Shown here one piece after another: positions 42,805-55,400 of a stretch of 64,000 nt of DNA; the stretch's first letter is position 1, and each line of letters begins with the position of its first letter. Origin of the DNA: Brienomyrus brachyistius (taxonomy: Eukaryota > Chordata > Actinopteri > Osteoglossiformes > Mormyridae); contig NC_064552.1 of the NCBI RefSeq assembly GCF_023856365.1, positions 10,892,160 to 10,956,159 of the forward strand, read 5' to 3'. Under the pieces are notes generated by a model. The model did no database searches and had not been told where the DNA came from. It was given only the letters and a program-made list of their open reading frames with translations. The translations under genes and the position numbers were made by a program.

Positions 42805-45479
42805 GCCCGCTCACCTCGCTGCTGGAATGCGGCCTTGCGCCGCAGGGGAGCCACGGATTTATACCATAGCAACGGAACTCTCTGGCACGACCGGGAACTG
42901 TTCATCTGACAGAATTTTCCATGAATAAACAATTTGCCTGCTAATAGATCCCAAGCATTCCCAAGGACACGCTGACCAGAGAGATTTATAACTTAGCGAA
43001 AATGCACACTCGTTTTGTAGCTTGATCCTGAGTCACGTTTCTGGGGAACATGCAGAATGTTTCACGACAGTCCTGATAACACGTGGGGGGGGGAAAATGT
43101 AGCTTTTCAAAACATTTCCTACCACTAGAGTGGGCTCCTATTCTAAAAGACAGCCTTTAACACTCTGCAAAATGAAGAAAGAATGAGTCATGATTTCTTG
43201 GGATACTTTTGAAAGCCTGCTTCCCAGCTGTCAAACCGCAAACAGTCGACGCTTTTCATCATGGCTCGTGGGAAGAGTACTGCTGTGACTTGTGGGATCC
43301 AGAGCGGCTGGACCGTTGCGTCGGCTAACCACAACGGATGTGTACGTCCATAGGCTCACCCACACGTGGGGCGCCAACCGGCATGGAGGTCGTGGAGAAG
43401 CACTGCATAAAGACGTGTATCAGTTAAGAGATGGAAAGCTCTTGGGATTGACCAACATTGGCCTTTGCTAAAATGCTGTTGGGGCTATCTTGGTCCATCA
43501 CTCAGAGGATTAAAACGTAAACGTGAAGGTCAATCTTTGGCAGTCCATTGAAACAAAACGTAGCAGAGGAACGATAACCACTTTATGGTTAGTCTGGGGG
43601 CTGTTTTACTTGCCTGCAGTTTTATCACGGTCATTTAAACCCAGTTAAGGGTCAGGTAGATGCAGTCGGAAAACATCACCAGAAGACATACATGCTCAAA
43701 TGGCAGACTTTCCATTCCTAAGGAAGTAATTTCTATTTCTGCTTCAGAAACATTATCTAGGTATAGACATCTTTACTTGTACATGCGAATGACACTATTT
43801 TTATGACTCAAAATACAGGGCGACACACAGACCCAACCACAAAACAAGAAGGAAACCTATTAATTAGTAGCATACTGCTAGAAACTAATGTTTATATATA
43901 CAGATAGATAGAAGTATGTGGTAATAGCTTTTATGTTACATGACCTTGCAGAGCTTAAGAGGAGCACTGAAATCATATAGTCATACATTTCAGTTGCTAG
44001 GAGCTGTATTTGGCAAATCATTGCAGTCCTTGTTCAGAAGATTGGCATTGCTTCTGCCTCAGTAGGACCATAGAATAACCCCAGGGACTGGACTTTTACC
44101 ATAATCATAAATACGTAGGATGTCGGTGAATAATGTAAAATTAACCTGATCTAACACAATGCACAGAAAGTATTCAAGATGGCGCCTTAAGAAATCAATC
44201 AAAAGATTAACAAAAGAGGGAAAAATTGCAATAGTCACCTCTGTTTACTTGGATGTTCTTCACAAAAATTAAATAACAGTGGGAAGATTCAAGTGTTTAA
44301 AAGGTTTTAAAAGTTTAAAACTCAAACCATTCGCTACATTTTCAAACTATGCTGACTATGACCTTAAGAACGGATAATGACATTTACAATGAATATGTCA
44401 GAATATACAGCTACTTCAAAATGCACAAACGGCTTCATAAACAGATCCCACATAACCAGAGGGACAACACTCAATCAGCGGCAAAACACAAAAGTGATCA
44501 CTCGACTTTCAGAATATACATAAACAAAATGCAATATATAAAAACTTTTTTATGGAGTTAAGACAACAGAAAAATTGCACTTCATCAGTTCATCACATGC
44601 CTTACATGGCAAAATGTTTTGATAAAAAAAAAAAAAAACATCAGCAAGACTGAGAGACATTGCATAGGTGCCTATTTAATAATACTGGAAGGCAAAACTG
44701 TTGAGCTACGTTTGGTGTTTGGGGAGTCAGTGAGATTATCACAGCTGCACGTTATTTTTCTTAAGGCACAAGGAGTCAGACATCTGAGAGACGGAACGTT
44801 TCATTTAGATCTTAAATAATCAAATGAAAGCATCACACAACTGCGGGTTTTCCTCAAATTATTATTCATTTATGCCAGAACTGAAGAATAAAAATCACAT
44901 AACTGAATTCACTTTTAACTCCATTGCGGTCTTTAAACTGTCAGGACTTAGATGAGATTCACAGCCCACGCACCCCTCTGCCATTCCAAAGACAGAGCCC
45001 TCTCAATCAAAAGAAAGAATCCCTTTGGTGTCACTTTACAAACAGCTTACAGTACACACCACGCAGTACTTACATCATGTCTTAGCACCCTTTTTAAGCT
45101 AAAGGCAGCGTGTTACAGCACAGTTCCCAAAGGGATGCATGCGCTAACTGTCACTCCAAAGCTTAGTGTAGTATACCCTAGGTTTATATCTTTACTGGTG
45201 GTAGGCATGCTTTTTCTCTAAAAGCAGTGGCGATATTCGGGATTTGCCGAAGACACAAGCAAACCAACGCCTCGTTTTAGCACATGTATATTGTTTGAGT
45301 GACACTGAGGCAAGAAGGTTGGAGGAAAATAAGACAGGTATACATACGGCCTTTGTGCGGCAGGGCCCTGGCAGTTATGATATCAGAATCTTAAAAAAGG
45401 TCAAGTGAAAAAAACTATAGTAATAATAAAAACCTTGTATATTAAATTATAAAGAGTTCATATCCTGTGGTCAACCTCA

Positions 45480-45745
45480 ACCTTTGAAGGAGCACACTTT
45501 AGCCAGATACCTCCAGCGCTGTGCGTTCAAATCCTCTCTCAACCTCTGCAGGTGTGCTGTTTGCATGTTCTTCCCATTTTTTTATAGTTTTCCCACACGC
45601 TCTAGGCACACAGTTACCTGGTGTCTCTATATTGCCCATTGTGTGCCACCACCAATAGACAGACCAGGGTGTTTCCTGGCCTTGCGCTTCTTGGAAAGGC
45701 CCCTCATCGACTCTGAACCAGATAAGCCTGGCAGACGGATGGCTG
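45480..45745 (-). repeat. dispersed fish repeat, opposite orientation
   Basis: Contains 'gtttgcatgttcttccc', 'cacagttacctggtgtctctatattgccc' and 'tcgactctgaaccagataagcctggcagacggatgg'. This is the opposite-strand layout of the family copied at 9911-10249. It lies just past the SLC16A9 stop and so probably in its 3' UTR. Confidence 0.6.
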
Positions 45746-45801
45746 AACAAAGAGAGCTAAAAAAGTACCGTCGAAATGCCACTTCTAGCGCAAGTGGGCT
45801 G

Positions 45802-45986
45802 TCACACCACGGATGCGATTTTCTGGCAGCGCACGGAGTGCTCGCCATCAGACTCCAGCTTCTCTGCCTTGCATTTGGCCCAGCATGGCAACAGGGACAG
45901 AAAAAGGCCGAAACCTCCAAGCAGCACGCATCCCCCACTGAAGAAGAAAGCAAAGTCATAGGACTGCGTCCAGTCGAAGAACCAGC
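45802..45986 (-). CDS. slc16a9: SLC16A9 coding exon 5 and stop
   Basis: Acceptor CGCTTTCAG. Encodes [19 protein letters not shown], the last span and the tail; TGA at 45804-45802. Confidence 0.95.
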
Positions 45987-48900
45987 CTGAAAGCGAAGAA
46001 CATACAGCTACTTTAGTCTTAGCACATAGTCAAAGACCTCGAGAAGATAAAAACATAACAGGGGACTGATTATTTGATCAAACGGAAACATTGTCTAGTG
46101 CGGTGGTTCCCAACCCGGTCCTCAGGGACCCCCAGACAGTCCACATTTTTGCTCCCTCCCAGTTCCCGGTAGGGGGAGCAAAGATGTGGACTGTCTGAGT
46201 CCCCGAGGACAGGATTGGAAAACATTGGTCTAGTCTATATGGAGCTCACATATTTTCACATTGGAACTGAAATATTGACACCACAAAGATACAGTAAGAG
46301 TTCAGATGGGAGTGAGCACCTTACCTACAACCGGAGCACCGAGCATAGTCCCAAGCCCACCGAAGAACATCAGGATCCCGTAGGCTTGACTTAGTGCTTC
46401 AAGCCCAGCAATTTTAGCGGTGATGTAGGGCGTGATACCCCAGTTACCTGAGAAAAATCCCAGCACCACCGAGATAATCTGAAGGCTGATGTAGCTTCCA
46501 CATGTGGGAATGACAAGAAGGGCAACTCCCGCGCCAATCAGCGTGAATAAGTATAGATACATGACACTGATCCACCTGACATCAGCGATCACACCCAGAA
46601 CCAGCTTGCCCAGGCCGGTAGTGATGGACACGATGGAGACCAGAGGTATAACGCTGATGTCTTCGATGAGCCCCTTGCTCTGGGCCACGTCCTCCATGAA
46701 CAGCACAGGAGGTGAGGCCCCAAGGCTGAAGAGAAAGAGACTAAAGCAGAGGGACACGAAGACCCGATCCTGTAAGAACCGGCTTGTGGCATTAATGTAC
46801 TTGGAGTAGGCCTGCTGTGCATCCTTGATGACCTTCAACAGGTTGTAACCAATAAACAGTTTTTCATTGTGTGCCGTTTCCACATTGCTGTGAAACTTTG
46901 GGCTGGAAGCTGTCAAGCACTTCTCATCGGACCCCGTGTCATTAATGGGGTATACTGTTACAGGGGGTTTCTCCGGCAGGGCAGGGAGCTGTTCCTGGGC
47001 TCGCTGCAGTGCTGCTTTCTGCTTTAGGAAGTAGCCCGGTACGTGTAGAGGCCTCATTGGACCAGCACAGGCTATAAGGTGCAGAGCTAGGGCCCCAACG
47101 ATCAGCAGACACCATTCAAGTCCGTAAAGTTCCATGAGCTCCACTTGAGCAGTGGCATACAAGAATCCCCCAACATTGGTCCCTGCAAGGCACATACATC
47201 TGTTAGACACTCACATAAGTTCATTCATATGTAATAAGAATGTTTCTGGAAAAATGTGAATGTTAAACACAGAAATGAAAAGCCCAATATGGTTCCAGAA
47301 ATGCCTAAGGCACAAAAAAATGAAGCTGGGTACCCGTAGTTACAATTCCGAGGGCAAGACCACGTTTCTTGTCAAAATACTGGCAGGTCATGGTTACTGT
47401 AGCAGCGTGAACAAGGCCGCAGCCCAGCCCTGTAGTAAAAGGGAACAGCATTTAAAAAGAGTATCAAACCGTAAGGAGTAAAATCATCTGATGGTTGAAC
47501 TTGCGTGACATATTATTTCAAGATTGGTATCTCAGACTAACAATACAGAAACCTAATATAGAGGAATATTGTAATTGGCTGGGCAGTTCCAGTCCTGATG
47601 GATGTCGAGATAACTGTTTTTTGAAGCTCTTTGAATCATTACTTAGTAACAATTTGAAATATCTGCAACAGAGCTGAAAATTATTATTCTATACGCCTGG
47701 TATCACCTACACGCGCTAAACAATGCTACTAAGGTATTTTTAATTAACGAGGTATTTTACACAATCAAACGTGGAAATCAATGTGCTTTTTTTTCTGGAC
47801 ACATTTTCACATGCTTGCTGAGTTGACATCATCGCTGACCAGACACTGTGACCTCGAAGGACAAAAAAGCAAAACTAAAGGCAGGACGGCTGCACACACC
47901 AACGACAGTTCCGTAGGAGAAGATCAGGAATGGGACGTTAGGGGTGAATGCACTGAGCATCAGGCCGCCCGACACCATGACGCCGCTGAAGATCGTGACG
48001 GGTCTCGCACCAAAGTTCATGACGCAGGCACTGAACACGGGACCTGGGGGGAGACAGAGAAGCAAGATGCCAACAGGGGAAAAACGTCCAACCGATCTTC
48101 CAACCACACCATACCCTACCATACCAAACCACACCAAACTTCCAACCATAGCCATACTGGGCAGCACAAGCCTGGAAACCCCCGCAGACAAGAAACCATT
48201 CCACCAGGATTCCAGTAATTGAGATAGTATTTCACCTAAATGCCTCCTGGGGTTTCTCCTCCAACTTAGGGAGAATGGACTCGCATTTTGTACCATTGGG
48301 GATAAGGGTGCTCATTTGTACCTTGAGGAACGAACCTATACCAGGTCAGTTCCCCTTTCCCTAACAGTGTAGACAGTTTTTTTTCAGGTCTCAGGGCTGT
48401 TTGTATGTGTGTATGCAATAAGATATGGCCACCATTAGGACGTAAGCCAACGTAATCCATCAGTCAGAGATAAAAAAGTGAAGAGACTCCAGGAAAGTAA
48501 TGGGGAAGAACAACAAAAGAGCTGCCATCACTGTTCTGCACCCTCAACGTGAAACAGAATGCTCGACACACCAGGAGAAATGGATTAATTGAAAAATCTG
48601 CCACCAATGGACACTACCATTTCCAGCAACCCTTTAATATTAATATTGTGACATTATCTAACGGTCGATCTGCTTTTCCTGAAATGAGAGGGTCCACTCG
48701 AATATAGTGCATTGTATCTGTGATCTCCACAGACTGCCTCCATCGTGTGACGAGCGTAACAAAAAAATAAAAAATCACACAGTCAGCATTGCACACACAC
48801 TACCCAGCACACCAGACAGGGGACGTAACTGAACATCAAGGCGACTGTTTCATCATAAACCAAAGTGCTTATTACTATGTTCTGAAGCAATAGATAAGAA

Positions 48901-49550
48901 AATTGCACAGGTCAGCCATTAAAAGTGACTTTTTTGCACTATAACCCCCAATCACCTAAGGGTAATGGTCAATCACATATGGTACTAAATATTAGCAACT
49001 CAGTAACCCAGAATTTTGCATGATGGATCGATGTATGGATGGAGTTTACAGTCCTTGATGCAGCTGGTGTTGATCCCTTCTCTTGATGGATCTTGCAGAC
49101 TCTTAACTGGAGTAGCAATTATCCTTTGCCAATTGCAGCATATTAGGGCTTCTGCCGCGTCAATAAATATCCTGCAATTTCAAACAGACCTACTTCTTTG
49201 GTGAATAGCTGTACTGAAAAGTGATGCATCTTAGTGTCACCTTAATTTTATTACAATTCTGCCCACTTTTGTGTGATTGGTAAATTCCTGTATTTCCGGT
49301 ACCGGACAATGTAATGGAAAAAGAGAACATCAGCAACATACTCACTGGCAACAAGTCCGATACCAGACACAAGAGACCCGACCCAAGCCGTCAGTCCCTT
49401 TCCCTCCTGGAAGACAGTGAGCCACTCTGGGAAGAGAACTCCGACAGCCTGTGTCTGTCCATATGCAAGCAGCTGGGCCATGAAGGACACCAACACAATG
49501 ATCCAACCCCAACCTCCATCTGGAGCTTTGTCTGTGCTGTGCGGTTCCAT
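45802..49550 (-). CDS. slc16a9: SLC16A9 / MCT9, monocarboxylate transporter-family protein (5 coding exons, 495 aa)
   Basis: Exons in transcript order: 49550-49346, 48043-47900, 47429-47334, 47182-46325 and 45986-45802, 1488 nt in all with matching phases. The human protein is 509 aa as I recall it. The SLC16 signature is present at the N terminus ([15 protein letters not shown], transmembrane 1), as is the second family motif ([14 protein letters not shown]). Hydrophobic segments fit 12 membrane spans, with a large charged loop between spans 6 and 7 (about residues 205-275). It acts in the plasma membrane; mammalian MCT9 has been linked to carnitine and creatine transport. A splice acceptor directly precedes the ATG, so the leader is spliced. 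The C terminus ends QKIASVV, like human YKVASNV. It appears intact. Confidence 0.96.
45987..46324 (-). other. SLC16A9 last coding intron
   Basis: 338 nt, almost half of which is the fold-back element at 46095-46233. Confidence 0.85.
46095..46233. mobile_element. fold-back DNA element (MITE)
   Basis: Left arm (CTAGTGCGGTGGTTCCCAAC ... AGACAGTCCACATTTTTGCT) and right arm (AGCAAAGATGTGGACTGTCT ... CATTGGTCTAG) are inverted over about 60 nt each, with an 11-nt loop. No ORF is present. The pattern matches a small element family common in fish. Confidence 0.75.
46325..47182 (-). CDS. slc16a9: SLC16A9 coding exon 4
   Basis: A large 858-nt exon encoding spans 5 to about 11 and the cytoplasmic loop. 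Acceptor CCTTGCAG, donor GTAAGG. Landmarks are [30 protein letters not shown] and [20 protein letters not shown]. Confidence 0.96.
47334..47429 (-). CDS. slc16a9: SLC16A9 coding exon 3
   Basis: Acceptor TACTACAG, donor GTACCC (weak). Encodes [20 protein letters not shown] and [12 protein letters not shown], the second SLC16 motif. Confidence 0.94.
47900..48043 (-). CDS. slc16a9: SLC16A9 coding exon 2
   Basis: Acceptor CCCCCCAG, donor GTGTGT. Encodes spans 2-3 with [20 protein letters not shown], nearly identical to the human protein. Confidence 0.95.
48283..48375. mobile_element. partial GTACC-rich MITE
   Basis: Shares 'ttttgtaccattggggata' and '..catttgtacctt..' with the interior of the 31373-31655 element, and ends with a CAGTGTAG-like terminus. 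Confidence 0.5.
49346..49550 (-). CDS. slc16a9: SLC16A9 coding exon 1
   Basis: ATG at 49550-49548, one base after the acceptor CTCACAG. Encodes the DGGWGW motif and span 1 through GEGKG-like [18 protein letters not shown]. Ends in phase 1 before GTGAGT. Confidence 0.96.
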
Positions 49551-50416
49551 CCTGTGAGATAATCACAACACAATTCCCAGTGTCAAAAGAAAAAAGCTAA
49601 AATAACAACCATCCAGATAAAGGAAGACAGTCAACTACAATACATGCCACATTACCAATTACAACAACAGGACAACCGCGCTGAAGAGATACACAGATAT
49701 TTTACCCTATGCGCCTGTCAGTTAGAGAGGTCAACTGTCTTGCCTAAGTCGCAATACATCGCGCGTACTTTTTACTCACATCCAGGCTTTTATATCATGC
49801 AGAGTACGCATGCATGCATACAAGTGCTACTTTGCATTAAATTTGCCTGCGTGTCATGCAACATGCCTAATTCAAAGTACAGTTTGTAAACGGACGACTT
49901 CAGATGCCGTGTTCTGAAACTCTGAAAAACAGAATAATGCAGGTGGCATAGTAAAGATAAAAACCCAGAAAATGTATCAAAGTGGGAACTGTTACTTCGA
50001 GCCAAATTTCCCATGTAAATGGTGTAAATGATGGCAAAACGGAGTGTTACAAACTTATTCCCTCCCTGCGTTTTCGTGATTCCGAACCATCCGCGCTGCG
50101 GCGGACGGAAGGTTAAGTACATCGTCAGGTTTCTGATTGCTAGTATTTCTTATTATTTAAGCGATTTCTTAATTATGTCTAATAGGCTACTCGGCGGAAT
50201 ATGTCCATGTTTTCTTTAAAAGGTCGTAGTGCATCCCTCTAGATGAACTATACAAATTTTCTGAAGCGCTCTATTCTTATTTATGTATATATATATACAT
50301 ACTTTTCCCAACAACATACTGAAGTACATAACCAGATATGAACGAAAATTGTTAGATTTCCTGTAATCCCGTTCATAACAGTTATTTTATTATTATCCGC
50401 AGTCACTGTGCCTTAC

Positions 50417-50650
50417 CTTTCCGATCGTGCACACCTGCTGAAGTTTACTTATTGTGACCCAGGCAAGGGTAAAGCAGCTGACGAGCTTGACCGGTAATAA
50501 TAAATTTCGATTTTCTTATCATACTGCTAAAGAAAGGGGTTTCTCTAAATTTGTCATTTAGGAGCAGCGTAAGGTCTAAGAAACACAGCCATCTCGCGTT
50601 AAACCTTTAGACTAAATGAAACCACCATCACCGGCGAGGAAGAGCGCACT
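50417..50650 (-). promoter_or_regulatory. slc16a9: candidate SLC16A9 5' untranslated exon and promoter
   Basis: On the minus strand GGAAAG is followed by the strong donor GTAAGG at 50416. This would splice to the acceptor at 49552, one base upstream of the ATG. The upstream limit and start site are not visible; 50650 is a guess from the moderately GC-rich stretch. Confidence 0.4.
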
Positions 50651-51671
50651 GGACTGGAGCCCAGTTAAGTGTCGCTTTTGTTGCCAGCGCTGGAAACCGG
50701 TTTGAAGCTGTTCTCGCTGGTCCGGGTGAAATACGATGTATACGATGCTTTTCTGTATTCGTTGTCCCAAGCATGATCAAAGCATTACACTTAATTTTTT
50801 ATTATCTTGCTGAGGAGGGGGGGGGGGGGCACGTAAAGAATTACTTTTTGTTTTGCGGTCGTGATGGGTATCACTTATCACCCATCTGCCACTTATTTTC
50901 CTTAACCTAAATCTAAAATCCCATACAAACTGGTCTTTTACCATTATTTATGTTAATGACGGTCATATAATTGCAGGTCGCTGAATCTATTGGGCTTATA
51001 TTGTTATTCCAGACGAAACCAGGGAAATGGAAAATTATTGGAAATATGTAATATATCCGTTGAAAAATGTGTAGCATTCTTTTAGTTGAAGACCGTTTTA
51101 CCATCCATCTTACCAGTTCCTCGGGGGGAAAGTTGTGTGGACTAACGCACAAGTTGTTCAAATAATCGATTTAGGCTGGTATTGATGTTGATGCAGTCAA
51201 TTCGGGGTGGGGGATCGGGACATTATTAAAGAAGGGTTTCTCTGAGCGCTATAAGAATTCAGTTGCCAATCTTCCACGCTTCTTAAGTGTTTGCTGCTTC
51301 CGATAGTCCACATGGGGCCCTAATAAGCTTCACCGCCGGCCCCCAGACCATTCTATCCGATGCAAAAATAAATTAGCAAATAATGAGTAAAGTGAAGGAC
51401 GAGTAGGAAAATGAAGATTTCTCATAATTTAATTTTGTTTAAGAAGTGTAATAACGCAATAAATAACATAGCATCGGCGAGCTGCCTTCCGCTAACAGGA
51501 GCCAATTTGCATGTTTCCCATCATGCTCGCTGGTGTCAGTGCCCTGTTCCGTGTGTCACGTGTTCCTGATATATAATGTCATGTATAGCGTCAATGTTTG
51601 TAATGTTAGTGTAGAGACCAGTGTACCCACCGTATAGCTGTGTATTACCTATAGAGGGTCGTGGGGCCTGT

Positions 51672-51888
51672 GGGCAGTGGTGGCTTAATGGTTAGGGATG
51701 CCCACTTATAACTGAAAGATTACAGATTCAAATCCCCGACCAATAAGGCACCACTCAGGTACCCTGAGCAAGGTACTGCCCCCAAGCACTCCCCCCTGCT
51801 ATGACACATTGTCACATATGGGTTAAATGCAGAGTGTTAAATGTTGCTGTGTGCTGTGGTGTGTCAACAATGACAATCACAAAATCCT
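51672..51888 (+). repeat. tRNA-derived SINE
   Basis: An A-box-like TGGCTTAATGGTTAGG and B-box-like GATTCAAATCC (51725-51735) are followed by 'caccactcaggtaccctgagcaaggtactgcccccaa' and 'gggttaaatgcagag'. This body is widespread in fish SINEs. The head is tRNA-like but diverged. Confidence 0.75.
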
Positions 51889-52267
51889 ACCTATGTGTCC
51901 AGAGTTAGTAAATTGTTGCTATTAAATCTAGTGTGTGAGGCTTTTTATGGGCTGTCAATGGGAACGTCTGATGTATGTCAAGATGCTGCTTCGCTTTCTG
52001 CCTGCTTCTCTGGAGTCTACATTTGCTGGGCATCACAATATAATACGAGCTAATAATAGTAGCCCTACTAAAACAATAAAGCAATCACAAATTACAGTAC
52101 ATTTTTTTGATACCGTTTGCTTTAACTGCATTAATTTTGATACCCCAATTGCAAGCAAAACTGTGTAGCGCTCATGGACTGAGACAATGTGAGATAAGCT
52201 GACGCTATAGGATTGACCAGACCTGGTATAATTTCCCTATTAGTAAGCCGGTCTGGTGATTTTGACA

Positions 52268-52410
<143 letters not shown>

Positions 52411-55400
52411 TGTATGTCGGCATCTTGCACTGACTGACTGTCAGTCCGTGTCCCCTGCCCAAAATTAAATCTTTAGCTGCACTTTTAAATGTATCTGAAA
52501 CAGAAAGGTATGGACCAGTCACACACGCTGATTCGGCTCGACAGTTTTCTGAAACTAATAAGTACGTCCTTTTAAAGTGACTCCCAAGATAGATTTTTCC
52601 CTGATTCAGTCAAAGCAGTCAAGTTAGGTGGCATATGTCCAAGGTGTCATTTACAGGCCTATCTGTGCTATATACAGAGTGCACAGAATGTCTTGGGATA
52701 CCTAAAACGCTGCAAATATACTGATTTTATAACAGAAGTCTACTGACAAATAATGTTTAACATACCTCCACATACCTTATGCACAGACATTTTTTTAAGT
52801 GCCATTTCTTTTGACTAACTCATTAAGTTCCCTGTTTACCCCTTTGCTATTCATGGCAACTGTAGTCACTGGCTCCCATAGGGAGACTAAACAAGAATGT
52901 TTGGTATTTTATGTTATTGCAAAGGTCTTACTAATAAAAATGACCCAATGAGACTATTTGTCATTGAAGCTGTTAGATTTATAAGCTGTTATAAACTGAA
53001 ACCTAACATAATTCTATTACCACTTGAAATAAATGATTTACTTAAAACTACAGCTCTTCTAATGTGATTTTTGCAAATAAAAAAAGCAATGAATAAATCA
53101 GCAATTTCTACTGAATTAAGCAAGCATCCAAAACCTGGGTACCCAGAAATCAAGGGGGTTATGAAGGTGATAACCATAGTTAAGAGTATTGCACTAAAAC
53201 ATGAATACGGCATGAACCTTTTGCATAAAATTCACATTTATCTCACTCTCTAGTAGTTGAATCTTTGTCAAAGCTTTGCTGGGATGACTTGATGTCTGTC
53301 CTGTCATGTTAACATTCACCAAGCCGACAACCTTTGCCCCTGGAGCACAGATGGAATAATTGCCTTTTGCTGGGAAGGTAGCTGCACTCCAAGCAGGCGT
53401 TTTACATGAGGCACCCAGAACCGGGACTTATTTTCACAGCACGATTTCTGTGACTGAGATGGAAACAATATCAGATCTCTTTCAAAAGATGTTTATCATG
53501 AATTCTTAAAATGAGTGACTGAAAAGGCATGAGATTCATAAGTCGATCATCCACTGTTTACAATTACTATTATGTTGCACAAAAGCTGTTGAGATCTAGA
53601 TCAAATATTTGTAGATTTTTCTGGTGTGCAGACATTTGCAGGGCTGGCGTTCAGCAATAGGCAAATTGTGATAACCTGACAATGCTACTTGTAATCACTC
53701 ATCTACTGGTGTAAATGTTGACTTTGGGAATATAACTTCACTAACTTCGATTAGTGAAAACGGAGTTCAGTGGATGTGATCCCACTTGGCTGGAGCTGTC
53801 TGGGGAACAGAGGGTCCTGTACTTGAATGTTAGTGTTGGCAGCAGTTGCTCGAAGAACACACACTTGACCTGCAACAGACACGAGCATTGACCGCATTGC
53901 AAAGTAACCTCTACCAGCTTCTGCTTTGAAATGAGGGGATGGTTCACAAAATATGACACAATTAGTACTTTTAGAAAAACATTAAGGTTTCTTCTGGATC
54001 TTTAGGCACTCGTGTAATTGCTCTGAAGCTTAGGTAGAGCTTCAGAGAAAATAGTACCGGGCCCGTATGTCTCCCCTTTCCAGACCAGCTGCCTAACTGC
54101 GAGTTATACCATGATACTCAAATGATCAAGCCCAGAAGGGTACTGTTTTTTTTTTTTTGCAAGTACAGGACTCATTCTGAAAAACACATAAACGTCGAAA
54201 CAAATGGATCTTACATGATCGGGGGAAAAAAATGAGTTTCCACGGTTGGTTTATTGACCATATATCCTCTCTTTAGAACTTATAGATACAACAAAACCCG
54301 GAACACAGTTCTCCTTGGTTATGTTTAGCGGGTGGCTCATGGTGAGAGCAGGTTTTGGGAACACATTGACAGGGAAAGTCACATTTACCTATACATCTAT
54401 CATTTTAACTACAGGTCTAAGTATTTAGAAATGCAGCATTCTAAGAGACAATACAAAGACCTCATTCATTCTATTTAAAAACAGCTTCCATGTGGATAAT
54501 ACTAAAACGCACTGACCCAATTAAACCGTCAATTTCTTTAACAGGGATCTAATTTGCTATCCACGAAATTCATAGTGACATTAAATATATAATAATGCAC
54601 AAAACAACTGTAAAACAATTTGTAAAAGAAAATAGTTCAGCTAATGGATTTGGACAACATGCATTATGTACCTTAATCATTGATGCAGCCATTTCTGGAT
54701 TTTTCTATTGAGACAAAATACCACTTAAAATAATTTCTCAGAACTGGCTGACAATTTTTAGAGAAACAATTGCCCTAATTTATTCCGCTCGTGCTATAAG
54801 ATTGTGAGTACCATACGCAGAGGAATTCAACGATCATTTGAGTAGTGAAATGCCGAAAACACCAAGCAACGTCACAGATTTAACTACGCAAGAAGTTGCC
54901 CAGTGAGTTTTGCACATCAATGGAAAAACCGCCCTTGAAGAAAAACAAAAAACATTGTGATATTGATAAGTAGCCATGTACTTACCTTTGCAATGAAAGG
55001 AATATAAAAAGCACAATGGTTTAAAAATAAGGGAAGGTCTTGCCATTAGTCTTTGATACATTGTTTTGTTCCAGCTGACCTCTTACTAAATCAAGAATTC
55101 ATTACAAGATTTGGGGCCAAAGTACATGCACACAGTTTTGTAGGCTAGTCACTCAAATCTTGGGATGGTTCATTTCAGGCATGAATTTCTGAATTTAGTA
55201 TGTCATAACAGATGAATGTCATATGGAACTGAAGAACTACTTTAAAAAAAAAAAAAAAGCAGACTAAACTTTCCTAGTTTAACTGTGAATGTAGTATGTT
55301 TAGAGTTGAGACTGAAAAGTCTACGTATGAACCATGAAACTAAGAAGCGAAATGCCAAGTTTCAATGTTGCAGAATGATTGTTTTTTTGCAAAAAGAAAA

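Larger units (their letters stand above)
33338..45801. other. FAM13C to SLC16A9 intergenic region
   Basis: About 12 kb with no recognised gene. It holds the CpG-rich shoulder to 34.25 kb, an L2-like LINE fossil (34.74-35.5 kb), a fold-back element (35.9 kb), G-rich simple repeats (38.4 kb), a degenerate tandem array (40.5-41.4 kb), a 15-bp minisatellite (42.76 kb), and the SLC16A9 3' flank with a dispersed repeat (45.5 kb). The stretches 36.1-38.4, 38.5-40.5, 41.4-42.7 and 42.9-45.4 kb show nothing I can name. Confidence 0.7.
47430..49345 (-). other. SLC16A9 introns 1-2 (coding numbering)
   Basis: Introns 47430-47899 and 48044-49345, separated by exon 2. They contain an (ACCATACC)-rich low-complexity stretch near 48100-48150 and part of a GTACC-rich element near 48283-48375. 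Nothing else was recognised. Confidence 0.7.

Noticed and set aside
51672..51745. Possible tRNA gene
   Set aside because: A- and B-box-like motifs belong to the head of a SINE; no intact acceptor stem is present.
52989..53213. Hydrophobic minus-strand frame considered as myoregulin
   Set aside because: It is 74 codons with two separate hydrophobic stretches and no match to the conserved myoregulin helix or length.
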